Origin: Erythrobacter sp.
GTDB lineage: Bacteria; Pseudomonadota; Alphaproteobacteria; Sphingomonadales; Sphingomonadaceae
Reading direction: 5' to 3'
Assembly (NCBI GenBank): GCA_019739335.1
Contig: CP073261.1
Span: 1,370,818-1,434,817, forward strand
Length of the DNA stretch: 64,000 nucleotides
Positions 1-7,991 of the stretch are shown piece by piece. Under the pieces are notes generated by a model. The model did not search any database and was not told the origin of the DNA. It worked only from the letters and a program-made list of their open reading frames with translations. Made by a program: the position numbers and the translations under genes. Every line of letters starts with the position of its first letter. The first letter of the stretch is position 1.

Positions 1-407
1 CCGGTTCCGGGCAGGTGATGAAGCTTGTCAACAACCTGCTCGGCGCGGTGGCCATCGGGGTGACGGCGGAAGGCATGGCCTTCGGGATCAAGGCCGGGCT
101 GGACCCTGAGAAGATGATCGCGGTGCTCAACCAGTCGACCGGGATCAATTCCGCCACCCGCGACAAGTGGCCCAGAAGCGTGCTCCCGCGCACCTTCGAC
201 TTCGGCTTCGCCGCCGCGCTGAGCCTGAAGGACACGCGGTTACTTCTCGACGAAGCGGCGGCAGCCGGCGTGCCCCTGCCGATCGGCGAAATCGTTGCGG
301 ACTATCTTGAGCGGACTCTGGCGCGTGAGGGGCCGCAGGCGGATTTCACCGCGATTGCCAAGGTGGTGGAGGAGGCGGCGGGGCTGGACCCGGAACGCAG
401 CAACTAA
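1..407 (+). CDS. Beta-hydroxyacid dehydrogenase, C-terminal part (truncated by window start)
   Basis: The reading frame is open from base 3 and enters from outside the window, so only about 134 C-terminal residues are seen. It begins inside the GSGQVMKLVNN motif, whose lysine is the catalytic lysine of the 3-hydroxyisobutyrate / 2-hydroxy-3-oxopropionate dehydrogenase family; the rest is the all-helical NAD-binding_11 domain, with the family-typical LSLKDTRLLLDEA segment. The protein should be a soluble NAD(P)-dependent oxidoreductase of short hydroxyacids. The substrate cannot be read from the C-terminal half. An internal GTG at 15 is not a credible start because it would remove the active-site motif. 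It may belong to the neighbouring catabolic region, but it runs in the opposite direction. Confidence 0.85.
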   Translation, partial: GSGQVMKLVNNLLGAVAIGVTAEGMAFGIKAGLDPEKMIAVLNQSTGINSATRDKWPRSVLPRTFDFGFAAALSLKDTRLLLDEAAAAGVPLPIGEIVADYLERTLAREGPQADFTAIAKVVEEAAGLDPERSN

Positions 408-470
408 GCCGTTGCTTCATCATGGTTTACGCGCTTGCACCCGCAAAGGCGGGAGCGCATATTCCGCTCC

Positions 471-851
471 ATGCTCTTCGCCCTCCTCCTCGCCGCACAG
501 TTCGCTGCCGATGTGTTGCCGGTTGGGCAGTACGAAGGCAGCTGCATTTATCCGCAGGCGGTGGTGGACCGCGCCGAAGGCACCGAACTGCTGACCTGCC
601 AACGCGCCGAGATTGCCCGCGATTCGATCGCTTTCGGGCTGGCGGGATGGAATGTCGAAACGCGCTTTTCGGGCACGTTCGATGGCGACCGCCTGACGGT
701 CGAGAGCGTCACCCTGAGCAATGGCCGCACGCTGCCGGTGCGCGGGCTATGCCAGGTCTATTACTCGGGCGACGAAGTCTCGACCATCGCCTGCACCGCG
801 ATCAACGATTTCGAAGGCTCGGTTGCGGCGAATTTCGTCCGCGCGGGTTAG
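471..851 (+). CDS. Small secreted protein of unknown function
   Basis: A 126-residue protein that I do not recognise. The ATG at 471 gives a hydrophobic N-terminus (MLFALLLAAQFAADVLPVG) resembling a short signal peptide, so export to the periplasm is likely. The remainder is a mixed beta-rich domain with four cysteines, compatible with disulfides. A TTG at 435 in the same frame would add charged residues before the signal and is less likely. Its stop overlaps the stop of the converging SDR gene by a few bases, so no terminator separates them. Function is open. Confidence 0.6.
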   Translation: MLFALLLAAQFAADVLPVGQYEGSCIYPQAVVDRAEGTELLTCQRAEIARDSIAFGLAGWNVETRFSGTFDGDRLTVESVTLSNGRTLPVRGLCQVYYSGDEVSTIACTAINDFEGSVAANFVRAG

Positions 852-1639
852 ATATCGTTGCGGATCGTCGCCAGCGCCCCGCCGTCGATTTCCCACTTCG
901 CGCCGTTGACGTAACTCGCCTCTTCGCTGAGCAGGAAGCTGACCACATCGCCCACTTCGCGCGGCTGGCCGACGCGGTTGAGCGTGGCCACCTGCCCCAG
1001 CTTCTCCATCCCCGCCGCCACGTCACCATCGAACATCTGTTCGAGCATGCCCACCAGCAGCGGGGTTTCGATCACGCCGGGCATCACGCAGTTCACCCGC
1101 ACGCCCTTTTGCGCGACTTCGCTCGCGGCGGTGCGCGTCAGCCCGACTGCGCCATGCTTGGCGGCATTGTAGGCGCAGGCGCCCGCCAGCCCGCGTTCGG
1201 AGCCAATGGAGGCGGTGTTGACCACCGCGCCCTTCCCGGCAGCGACCATGTGCGGGAGGACGAAGCGCAGGCCGAGGAACATCGAGCGCAGGTTCACGCG
1301 GATGATCCTGTCGAACATGGCAATGTCGTATTCGTGGGTGGGGGCGAGGTCGCCTTCGATTCCGGCGTTGTTGAAGAAGCCGTCGATTCTGCCGAAAGCC
1401 TGCATCGCGGCATCTGCATAGCCCGCCACGGCCGCCTCGTCGGCGCAATCGGCGACATGCCCAATGGCGGTGTGGCCCGCTGCCGTCAGTTCCGCCGCCC
1501 GCGCGGCCAGCCGTTCGCCGTCGATATCGACCATTAACAGCTGCGCACCTTCACGGGCGAGAATTTCGCATGTGGCAAAGCCGATCGCCCCCGCCGCGCC
1601 GGTGACGATGATCGAGCTTCCTTGATGCCGTAATGTCAT
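848..1639 (-). CDS. Short-chain dehydrogenase/reductase (SDR)
   Basis: A classical SDR of 263 residues, predicted to be a cytosolic NAD(P)-dependent alcohol/ketone oxidoreductase. It has the nucleotide-binding TGAAGAIG motif at residues 13-20, the NNAG motif near 90, the catalytic serine at 144 (NTAS), Tyr157 and Lys161 in YNAAK, and the usual C-terminal SYVNG..DGG end. The acidic residues at 38-40 after strand beta-2 (VDID) favour NAD(H). It is the last gene of the leftward catabolic series and is separated from the FAD oxidoreductase upstream by a palindromic repeat. The substrate is not deducible. Confidence 0.88.
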   Translation of the reverse strand: MTLRHQGSSIIVTGAAGAIGFATCEILAREGAQLLMVDIDGERLAARAAELTAAGHTAIGHVADCADEAAVAGYADAAMQAFGRIDGFFNNAGIEGDLAPTHEYDIAMFDRIIRVNLRSMFLGLRFVLPHMVAAGKGAVVNTASIGSERGLAGACAYNAAKHGAVGLTRTAASEVAQKGVRVNCVMPGVIETPLLVGMLEQMFDGDVAAGMEKLGQVATLNRVGQPREVGDVVSFLLSEEASYVNGAKWEIDGGALATIRNDI

Positions 1640-1656
1640 TCTCTCTCTCCTCTTTC

Positions 1657-1755
1657 GTCATTGCGAGCGAAGCGAAGCAATCCAGTCCCGCTGTTGCGCC
1701 CTCGCACAACCCTCGGGACTGGATTGCCGCGTCGCCTTCGGCTCCTCGCAATGAC
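1657..1755. repeat. Palindromic interspersed repeat, family A
   Basis: Imperfect inverted repeat about 99 bp long. The left arm begins GTCATTGCGAGCGAAGCGAA and continues into a CAATCCAGTCCC-type stretch; the right arm returns GGGACTGGATTG and ends CTCGCAATGAC. A transcript would fold into a long hairpin. It sits in the gap between the SDR and FAD oxidoreductase genes. Elements with these arms are, to my knowledge, common between genes in sphingomonads. It may stabilise or attenuate the operon transcript. Confidence 0.8.
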
Positions 1756-1765
1756 CAAGACTTAC

Positions 1766-3343
1766 TCAACCCACCCGGATCTGATCGAAAGCGACACCGA
1801 TGTCCTCGGCCATCACCATCGCGGTGGCCCTCCCCGCGCCGAACACCCCGCCGCCCGGGTGCTGGAACGGCCCGACCAGGTACAGCCGCTCCACTCCCGG
1901 CACGCGGTAGCCGCCCAGTTCGGGCGTCGGTCGGTGCGCGCCCGACTGGTAGGGGGTGGTGGCAATGCCGTGCAGGTCGCCGCGATAAAAGCTGGGCGAA
2001 GTGCGCTCCATATCCACCGGGCTGTCGCAATGGGTATCGAGCACAATGTCGGGCAGGTTCTCGATGTAGTTGCCCATCCGCGAGATCATGCCAGCTGCAA
2101 ATTCACCCTTCGCCTCATCCCAGTCGCGCCCGTCCTTGCGGGCATAGGGCACGTAGTCCCAGGCGTGGAAAATCGCCTTGCCATCAGGGCAACGGCTCGG
2201 ATCGTGCTGGGTCAACTGGCCGACCCCCACTAGCGGCGTGGGGCTGAAATTGCCGTAGCGCAGTTCGTCGAAGGCGCGGCGCATGTCCTCGTAGTGCGCG
2301 GGCATCAGTTCGTACATCACGGCTGACAAGTCGCTGCCGTCGGCGTTCCTTGCCTTGAACCGCAGCGGCGCGTCGAGCGCGGCGTGGACGGTGAAGCAGG
2401 CGGCATCGGTGATGTGGGTGCGCTTGGCACGCGCGGCGGTGGCGGGCGGAATGCCGTCGACCATGTCGGGCAGCACGTGCGGGTGCAGCGCGCCGATCAC
2501 GCCATCGCTGGCCACCAGCCGCTCGCCATTGTCGAGCACCACGCCCGACGCGCGCCCGCCGATGGTGCTGACTTCACGCACCGATGCCGAGGCGCGCACC
2601 TGCCCGCCGTGATCCTCAATGCAGGCGATCAGCGCGCCGGTGAGGCTACCGGAGCCGCCCACCGCAACGCCGAAGCCGTACTTTTCCAGAAAGCCGAGGA
2701 AGACATAGGCACCGATCCCGGTCGCCTTCTCGTCGGGCGAGACGAGGTTCTCGCCCGCCACGCGCCCGAAATGCGCCTTCACCTTCTCGTGTTCGAACAG
2801 TTCCTCCATCAGGTCGAAGGTGGAGACGCCCATCGTGCGCATGATCTCCTGCCCTTCGATGCTCTGGTCCATCATCGCCGTCTGCGCGCCGAGCGGCATC
2901 GGTGGCGAATAGAGCCCGGCCTGGATCATCGGCAGCCACTGCGCCGCCTGCCGCGACATTTCGAGGAAAGTGGCCGCATCCTTCTGGCTGAAATGAGCGA
3001 TGGCCGCCGCGCTTTTCGCCGGATCGCGGTGCAGCGGCAGGGTAGTGCCGTCTTCCCACACGCTCATCATCGGCACGTCGGGGAAAATGTAGCGCAGGCC
3101 ATATTTGCGCTTCAGCGCCAGCTCGTCCTGCTCCAGCAGCGGATTGCCCTGGATGAAGATGTGGCTCATCGAATGCTGGTCATGGACGAAGCCGGGCCGG
3201 GTCAGCTCGCGGCTGACCACCCCGCCGCCGTGCCATGGGTTGCGCTCGAGCACAATCACCCGCTTGCCCGCCACCGCAAGGTAAGCGGCGGCCACGAGCC
3301 CGTTATGGCCCGATCCGATGACGATGATATCTGCGTCGCTCAT
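1766..3343 (-). CDS. Phytoene-desaturase-like FAD-dependent oxidoreductase (PYROXD2/CrtI type)
   Basis: A 525-residue flavoprotein. The N-terminal Rossmann motif GSGHNG lies at residues 10-15 inside VIGSGHNGLVAAAYL, followed by the ERN acidic end of beta-2 and GGG. The C-terminus has the family motif LYLVGPFQHPGGGVFGAGRA that closes the FAD site. This is the NAD(P)/FAD superfamily that includes carotenoid desaturases and vertebrate PYROXD2; nothing else for carotenoid synthesis is nearby, so a catabolic dehydrogenation of a hydrophobic substrate is more likely than phytoene. The ATG at 3343 puts the Rossmann strand at the N-terminus; an in-frame start 33 bases upstream would add a tail without homology. 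It follows the serine hydrolase by 10 bases. Confidence 0.85.
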   Translation of the reverse strand: MSDADIIVIGSGHNGLVAAAYLAVAGKRVIVLERNPWHGGGVVSRELTRPGFVHDQHSMSHIFIQGNPLLEQDELALKRKYGLRYIFPDVPMMSVWEDGTTLPLHRDPAKSAAAIAHFSQKDAATFLEMSRQAAQWLPMIQAGLYSPPMPLGAQTAMMDQSIEGQEIMRTMGVSTFDLMEELFEHEKVKAHFGRVAGENLVSPDEKATGIGAYVFLGFLEKYGFGVAVGGSGSLTGALIACIEDHGGQVRASASVREVSTIGGRASGVVLDNGERLVASDGVIGALHPHVLPDMVDGIPPATAARAKRTHITDAACFTVHAALDAPLRFKARNADGSDLSAVMYELMPAHYEDMRRAFDELRYGNFSPTPLVGVGQLTQHDPSRCPDGKAIFHAWDYVPYARKDGRDWDEAKGEFAAGMISRMGNYIENLPDIVLDTHCDSPVDMERTSPSFYRGDLHGIATTPYQSGAHRPTPELGGYRVPGVERLYLVGPFQHPGGGVFGAGRATAMVMAEDIGVAFDQIRVG

Positions 3344-3353
3344 GTGTGTTTCC

Positions 3354-4499
3354 TTACAAGCAGGCCGAAAGCGCAATGTCGGACAACCGCCCGCAGCGCT
3401 CGATATTGGCGCCTTGAGTCATCACTCCCGCGCTGAGGAAGGCGAACGACATATCCGCTTCCGGATCGACCCAGAACATCGTGCTGCCCGCGCCATAGTT
3501 GCCGAAAGTCTCGGGGCTGGAAAGCTGGCCGAACAGGTGCTGGAACACCCCGGTTCCGCGCACCTGGAAGCCCAGCCCCTGGTTAGCGGGCGGCACTTCC
3601 CAGCCGGAGCGCAGCGCCACCCCGCGATAGAGCTCGTTCACCTTGTCCCCGGTGTGCACCCGGCGCGCGAGGCGCACCATGCGCGGGGAGAGCAGGCGCG
3701 CGCCGTCCAGCTCGCCTTCGCGCCGGAGCATCTCGGCAAAGCGCCAAAGGTCGCCAGTGGTACTGGCACAGCCGACGTGCGGGGCCTCGACATCGGGATC
3801 CTCGAACAGCGCATGGTCGCCGTCGATAGTGCGCGAAAGGTGCTTGATCGGCACCGTCCCGCGCATGTCCGGGCGAACGTGGCGCGCATTGAGATCGGCG
3901 CGCAGGCCCATGCTGGTCGAATGCATTTGCAACGGCGCGAACAGATCTTCGTGCAGCAGCGTCTGGAAATTGCGCCCCTCGGGATCGGTACGGACCAAAG
4001 CAGTGCCCATCAGCACGTGGTTGACCAGCGGTGAATAGTCGCACCGTTCCCCCGGCAGAGTGGTGCCGTGGACATTGGCAATGCTCTCTTCGTAAAGCTC
4101 CGACAGCCGATCGAGATACATCCCCGGCCTGGGCGACCAGACCCCCGGCATCCCGGCGGTATGGGTCAGCAGGTGCCAGAAAGTCGCCATGTCGCGCGGG
4201 GCGCCGGTGAATTCGGGCAGCACGTCGACCACCTTGGTGGTGAGCTGGAAGCGGCCCTCCTCGATCGCCTTCATCACCAGCACATTGGTGAAAGCCTTGG
4301 TGACCGAGAACAGCGAGAACACATCGTCCCGCGCCAGCGCCCGCTCGCCCCCGGCATCGGCGTGGCCAATGGCTTCATCGAACACCACTTCGCCGCCGCG
4401 CCCGATCTTGAGCACCGCGCCGTAATAGTCCCCTCGCGCGACATCGGCTTCGATGGTGGCCCTGAGGTGATCGAGCCGCTCCTGCCAGATTTGGGTCAT
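3354..4499 (-). CDS. Serine hydrolase of the beta-lactamase/EstB fold (first copy)
   Basis: A 381-residue serine hydrolase (beta-lactamase Pfam family, class C/esterase type). The nucleophile motif SVTK is at 65-68, and a YSPLVN segment near 155 corresponds to the YxN motif. There is no signal peptide, so a cytosolic esterase, lactonase or amidase is likelier than a beta-lactamase. The C-terminal region keeps the GAGS..FWVDPE segment characteristic of this family. It lies between the FAD oxidoreductase (10 bases downstream) and a palindromic repeat. A second, only distantly similar member is at 6681-7910, so the cluster contains two such hydrolases. Confidence 0.88.
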   Translation of the reverse strand: MTQIWQERLDHLRATIEADVARGDYYGAVLKIGRGGEVVFDEAIGHADAGGERALARDDVFSLFSVTKAFTNVLVMKAIEEGRFQLTTKVVDVLPEFTGAPRDMATFWHLLTHTAGMPGVWSPRPGMYLDRLSELYEESIANVHGTTLPGERCDYSPLVNHVLMGTALVRTDPEGRNFQTLLHEDLFAPLQMHSTSMGLRADLNARHVRPDMRGTVPIKHLSRTIDGDHALFEDPDVEAPHVGCASTTGDLWRFAEMLRREGELDGARLLSPRMVRLARRVHTGDKVNELYRGVALRSGWEVPPANQGLGFQVRGTGVFQHLFGQLSSPETFGNYGAGSTMFWVDPEADMSFAFLSAGVMTQGANIERCGRLSDIALSACL

Positions 4500-4517
4500 G
4501 TCCGGGTCCCCTTGTTC

Positions 4518-4605
4518 GTCATCCCGGACTTGATCCGGGATCCCGCTTCATTTGCGACACTGCGCGCTCCTACCAAGCGGGACCCCGGATCAAGTCCGGG
4601 GTGAC
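4518..4605. repeat. Palindromic interspersed repeat, family B (intergenic copy)
   Basis: Inverted repeat with left arm GTCATCCCGGACTTGATCCG and right arm matching its complement and ending CAAGTCCGGGGTGAC; inner arms GATCCCGCTT / AAGCGGGACC also pair. It lies between the first serine hydrolase and the SDR of the catabolic series. A second copy of the same family is inserted inside ileS at 20915-20997, which lets the element boundaries be set by comparison within this window. Confidence 0.85.
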
Positions 4606-4629
4606 GGTGAGGGGCAAAGCTCGTGTTCA

Positions 4630-5391
4630 TCATCCCGCCGCAATGATCCCGCCATCCACCGCCAGCATCGCGCCATTGATGAACGAAGCCTCGTCGCTGA
4701 GCAGGAAAGCCGCAGCCTGCGCCACGTCGTCCACTGTGCCGTTGCGGCGCAGGGGAATGCTTTTCGCCCGCGCTGCATATTGCTCCGCCGTCACGAACCC
4801 TTCGGTCGCTGGCGTCGGCACGGAACCCGGCGCAATCGCGTTCACCCGCACCCCGCGCGGGCCGAGTTCGCCCGCCAACACCTTGGTAAGCCCGGCAATC
4901 CCGGCCTTGATCGTGGTATAGGCACCGGTATTGGGCCGCCCGCGATAGGCGACCGGGCTCGAGTAGTTGAGGATGCTCCCCGGCACCCCCTCGTCGCGGT
5001 TGGCGAGGAACGCCTGCACCCCCCAGAACACGCTCTTGAGTCCTGCCGAAAGCATCCGGTCGAGCGTCTCCTCGGTCACCGCCTCGATCGGTTCGTACAC
5101 CAGCACGCTGGCGTTGTTGATCACTGCCCGCAGCGGCCCGGCATCCTTGGCGAAGCAATCGGCGGCATCGAAGAACGCCTGCCGCTGCCCGCAATCGGCC
5201 TGATAGGCGAAGGCGCATCCGCCCGCTGCCACGATGCCCTCGGCACAGGCATGGGCGCTGTCGCCGTCGATCTCGACGATCCCGACAATCGCTCCCTCGC
5301 CCGCCAGATGCCGCGCAATCCCCGCGCCCAGCCCGCGACCGGCACCCGAAATCAGGATCGGCTGGCCGAGGAATCGTTGGGCAAACCGCAT
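4630..5391 (-). CDS. Short-chain dehydrogenase/reductase (SDR), second copy
   Basis: A 253-residue classical SDR. GAGRGLG at 16-22 binds the dinucleotide, NNAS is near 92-95, the catalytic serine is in SS at 144-145, and Tyr158 and Lys162 form YTTIK. The ATG at 5391 shares one base with the stop of the upstream SnoaL gene (TGATG), which implies translational coupling and decides the start over a longer frame reaching 5484. The two SDRs of this series are not close paralogues; they probably act on successive intermediates or opposite oxidation steps. The acidic residue after beta-2 (VEID) suggests NAD. Confidence 0.88.
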   Translation of the reverse strand: MRFAQRFLGQPILISGAGRGLGAGIARHLAGEGAIVGIVEIDGDSAHACAEGIVAAGGCAFAYQADCGQRQAFFDAADCFAKDAGPLRAVINNASVLVYEPIEAVTEETLDRMLSAGLKSVFWGVQAFLANRDEGVPGSILNYSSPVAYRGRPNTGAYTTIKAGIAGLTKVLAGELGPRGVRVNAIAPGSVPTPATEGFVTAEQYAARAKSIPLRRNGTVDDVAQAAAFLLSDEASFINGAMLAVDGGIIAAG

Positions 5392-5801
5392 CAGTCCATC
5401 CCGAACAGTTTCGCGGTGTAATGGCTGTCCATATATTCGCGCATCGCGTCGATCTTGCCGTTCGAAATCTCGAACACCCAGCAATAGTCGTTGTCGTAGA
5501 CCTTGCCGTCCGAGGTCCGCCCGGTCGAATTGCTTTCGACGCAGACCCAGCCGTCACGTGAAAACATGGAGTGGACATGCACCTTGGGATCGCCGGGTTC
5601 GAACATCCCGCGCACCGGGGCGAGGAACTTGTCGATGATGTCCATGCCCACGTGCCGCCCGGCTCCGGCGATATCCTTTACCTTGGGCTCCCACACGCTG
5701 GCCTCGTGGTAGAAGCCGCGCAGCTTTTCCAGATCGCCGCTGGAAAGGACGGCGAAGAAATCGAGCACCAGTTGCTCTTGCGGGTTGGCGGCCTGCACCA
5801 T
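5391..5801 (-). CDS. SnoaL-like NTF2-fold protein (136 aa)
   Basis: A small cone-shaped NTF2-superfamily protein (SnoaL / limonene-epoxide-hydrolase-like). Evidence is the N-terminal helix ending LDFFAVLSSGDLEKLRGFYHEASVW, the middle DIIDKFLAPVRGMF, and the C-terminal sheet ending DNDYCWVFEISNGKIDAMREYMD, the family signature. Members act as isomerases, cyclases, epoxide hydrolases or dehydratases, and as binding proteins, so the reaction is not fixed by the fold. It is coupled on both sides by one-base TGATG overlaps. Confidence 0.75.
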   Translation of the reverse strand: MVQAANPQEQLVLDFFAVLSSGDLEKLRGFYHEASVWEPKVKDIAGAGRHVGMDIIDKFLAPVRGMFEPGDPKVHVHSMFSRDGWVCVESNSTGRTSDGKVYDNDYCWVFEISNGKIDAMREYMDSHYTAKLFGMD

Positions 5802-6277
5802 CAGGCAAGTCCTCTCGCTTCGTCGCTAGGTGGGGGAAGATCGGGCATGGGGCCACCCATGTGCAGCACCACGCGGCCCCGGCGGCTCTGGAATCGCCAC
5901 GCGCCTTCGTTCTTTACATAATGGTCCTCGAACTCGCCGACGTAGATCCCGCCCGCTTCCTGCGGCGGCTCTATGGAACCGTGGCTGGAGAGCATGGTGA
6001 GGGTATTGGTCCCGCGCGCCTCGGTCTTGGAGATCACCTCCACCAGCACATTGGTAACGATGTGCCGCACCAGTATCGGCGGACGGTCGCGGAAAATCGC
6101 CTGCACCCGGTCGCGACCGTGGAAAGGATAATCGGGCTGGAACGGGCGGGCGAAATCGCAATTCTCGGTGAACAGATCGGCGAGCGCGGCGTGATCGCCA
6201 CTGTCCGCAAATCTGGCGAACAGCAGCGGCAGTTTGCCGCACGCCGCTTCTATCCGGGCGCGTTTTTCGGCGTTCAT
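5801..6277 (-). CDS. SnoaL_4-like NTF2-fold protein (158 aa)
   Basis: A second NTF2-fold protein, closer to the SnoaL_4 group that includes small subunits of ring-hydroxylating oxygenases and steroid-degradation hydratases. The N-terminal helix FARFADSGDHAALADLF, the FARPF/FHGRDRVQAIF strand-helix unit and a final sheet ending WRFQSRRGRVVLHM support this. It has little identity with the adjacent 136-residue member, so the pair is unlikely to be a recent duplication. Its start overlaps the stop of the carboxymuconolactone-decarboxylase-like gene by four bases (ATGA). Confidence 0.72.
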   Translation of the reverse strand: MNAEKRARIEAACGKLPLLFARFADSGDHAALADLFTENCDFARPFQPDYPFHGRDRVQAIFRDRPPILVRHIVTNVLVEVISKTEARGTNTLTMLSSHGSIEPPQEAGGIYVGEFEDHYVKNEGAWRFQSRRGRVVLHMGGPMPDLPPPSDEARGLA

Positions 6278-6672
6278 TCCCCGGCTCCTTCAGCATCGAT
6301 CTCGGCGAAAGCTTCATTGACGATGCGGAAGCTGTCTACCGCCGCCGGGATGCCGGCATAGACGCCGACCTGCAGCAGCACTTCACGGATTTCCTCACGG
6401 CTGAGCCCGTTGTTGAGCGCGCCGCGCGTGTGGATCTTCAATTCGTGGCTGCGCCCCAGCACGGCGATCATGGCGAGGTTGATCAGGCTTCGATCGCGCC
6501 GGGGCAGTTCCTCCTCGCGCCCCCAGGCCCAGCCCCAGCAATGGCTCGCCACCATTTCCTGGAGCGGCTCGTTAAACGGGTTGGGATTGGCTGTCGCACG
6601 ATCGACATAGGCATCGCCGAGCACCTCGCGGCGGATTTTCATGCCCTTGTCGTAGAGTTCCTTGTCCATCAT
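6274..6672 (-). CDS. Carboxymuconolactone decarboxylase family protein (PcaC-like)
   Basis: A 132-residue helical protein of the CMD / AhpD-like superfamily. It contains the PcaC-like order HCWGWAWGRE, RDRSLINLAMIAVLGR, ELKIHTRGALNNG, EEIREVLLQVGVYAGIPAA. Only one cysteine is present in the HCWGW segment, so it lacks the CxxC of AhpD peroxidases and should be a decarboxylase/lactone-type enzyme instead. The ATG at 6672 is preceded by AAGGGA at good distance; a longer frame to 6762 would overlap the upstream gene. A role in protocatechuate degradation itself is not supported because no pca genes are nearby. Confidence 0.82.
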   Translation of the reverse strand: MMDKELYDKGMKIRREVLGDAYVDRATANPNPFNEPLQEMVASHCWGWAWGREEELPRRDRSLINLAMIAVLGRSHELKIHTRGALNNGLSREEIREVLLQVGVYAGIPAAVDSFRIVNEAFAEIDAEGAGE

Positions 6673-6680
6673 TCGTCCCT

Positions 6681-7910
6681 TCAAAGACATGAGTAGGCCG
6701 CATCGATCAGCCGCCGCGCGCGCGGGCCGTTGTCGCCCACGGCGTGCATCCGGTTGCAGCAATAGGAAAAGCCGATCCGCGCATCGGGATCGCCGAAGCC
6801 GATCGATCCGCCTAGGCCGTGATGCCCGAAACTGCGCGGGTTCGGCCCCATGTACACCGCTTGCGGAGTGTTGAGCAGCACGCCGTTGGCCTGATGGTAC
6901 GGCCTATCCTGCAACAGCTCGATCTGCTGGTGCTGCTCGGCAATCATCGCTTCGAGCTGGCCGGAGGACAGGAGGCGAATGCCCTCCCACTCGCCAACGG
7001 TAGCCGCATAGATCCGCGCCACCCCGCGCGCATTGCCGTGGCCCGATCCGCTGGCGATCTCGACCTCGCGCCAGCGAGGGGAATTCATCGAGTCGGCCCA
7101 CGCCTCGTGCGGGTTCTGCAGGAACGCGAAGCTGCGCAGCACCGCCCCGTCCTGCCAGCCCTCGGGCGTATCGGGCTTGGCCGGAAGCGGCGCATCCTTC
7201 GCCGCGAACAATCGCGCACCGATGTTGGGCAGCACTTCGGCAACGTGACTTTGCTCCTCGGCGCTCATCCCGCCGATATAGTACTCGGCCTCCAGCGGTC
7301 CGGTGACATTCCGGCGCAGGAACGGCCCCACCGTCATCCCCGTAACTCGCCGCATCACTTCGCCGAGCAGGAAGCCCTGATTGTGAACGTGATAGGCGGC
7401 GCGCGTGCCCGGTTCCCACAAGGGTTCCTGCACTTCAAGCGCGCGGATATAGGCGGGGTAATCGAAGAAGCCGCCGGGATACATCGTGTCCGTCGTCAGC
7501 ACGGGAATCGCGGCGGTGTGATCGAGCAGCATCCGCACGGTGATGCCCGCCTTGCCGCCCTGCGCGAATTCGGGCCAGTAGCGCGCCACCGGCGCATCGA
7601 AATCGACCAGGCCCCTGTCCGCCAGCATGTTGAAGGCGATCCCCGTCACCCCCTTGGCGACGCTCATCATGCAGACGGTGGTCTCGCGCTCCCATTGGGC
7701 GCTGCGATCGGCGCGGGCAAAGCCGCCCCAAATGTCGACCATGATCTCGCCATCGACCACCAGCGAGCAGGCCGCACCCAGTTCCTCCTCGACAGCGAAG
7801 TTTTCGCAGAACGCGTCCCACACCGGCATGAACCGTTCGTCGCACATGCCGCCGACCGGGAGGGATTCGCCCCGTGCCTCTACGCGCTCTTCGAAATCGA
7901 AATGGCCCAA
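6681..7910 (-). CDS. Serine hydrolase of the beta-lactamase/EstB fold (second copy), TTG start
   Basis: A 409-residue serine hydrolase with SVAK at 83-86 as nucleophile motif, a Y-H-x-x-N segment near 172-176 and a C-terminal HHGLGGSIGFGDPD motif that replaces the KTG motif, as in EstB-like esterases. No signal peptide is seen. The start appears to be TTG at 7910, preceded by a purine-rich GGAAGGGAG about 8 bases upstream; an ATG at 7847 would cut the domain edge. It ends 8 bases before the CMD-like start. An inverted repeat with promoter-like spacing lies just upstream. Confidence 0.85.
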   Translation of the reverse strand: MGHFDFEERVEARGESLPVGGMCDERFMPVWDAFCENFAVEEELGAACSLVVDGEIMVDIWGGFARADRSAQWERETTVCMMSVAKGVTGIAFNMLADRGLVDFDAPVARYWPEFAQGGKAGITVRMLLDHTAAIPVLTTDTMYPGGFFDYPAYIRALEVQEPLWEPGTRAAYHVHNQGFLLGEVMRRVTGMTVGPFLRRNVTGPLEAEYYIGGMSAEEQSHVAEVLPNIGARLFAAKDAPLPAKPDTPEGWQDGAVLRSFAFLQNPHEAWADSMNSPRWREVEIASGSGHGNARGVARIYAATVGEWEGIRLLSSGQLEAMIAEQHQQIELLQDRPYHQANGVLLNTPQAVYMGPNPRSFGHHGLGGSIGFGDPDARIGFSYCCNRMHAVGDNGPRARRLIDAAYSCL

Positions 7911-7945
7911 GCCGTGGCTCTCCCTTCCGCCGAGCCTTTGCGACT

Positions 7946-7959
7946 CTAACGAGCGTTAG
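7946..7959. promoter_or_regulatory. Candidate operator: 14-bp palindrome upstream of the second serine hydrolase
   Basis: CTAACG-AG-CGTTAG is a perfect 6+2+6 palindrome in the 81-base gap between the oxygenase and serine hydrolase genes. On the leftward strand a TTGTCG / TACGCT pair about 18 bases apart ends at its edge, so a regulator bound here could block an internal promoter. Size and symmetry fit a TetR-type operator. No regulator gene is in the cluster, so the assignment is speculative. Confidence 0.3.
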
Positions 7960-7991
7960 CGTAGGCGAGGCATGGGCCCGCCGACAAGCAC

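Noticed and set aside
1766..3343. Carotenoid biosynthesis (crtI)
   Set aside because: No crtB, crtY or other carotenoid genes are nearby; neighbours are catabolic and the sequence fits the broader PYROXD2-like group.
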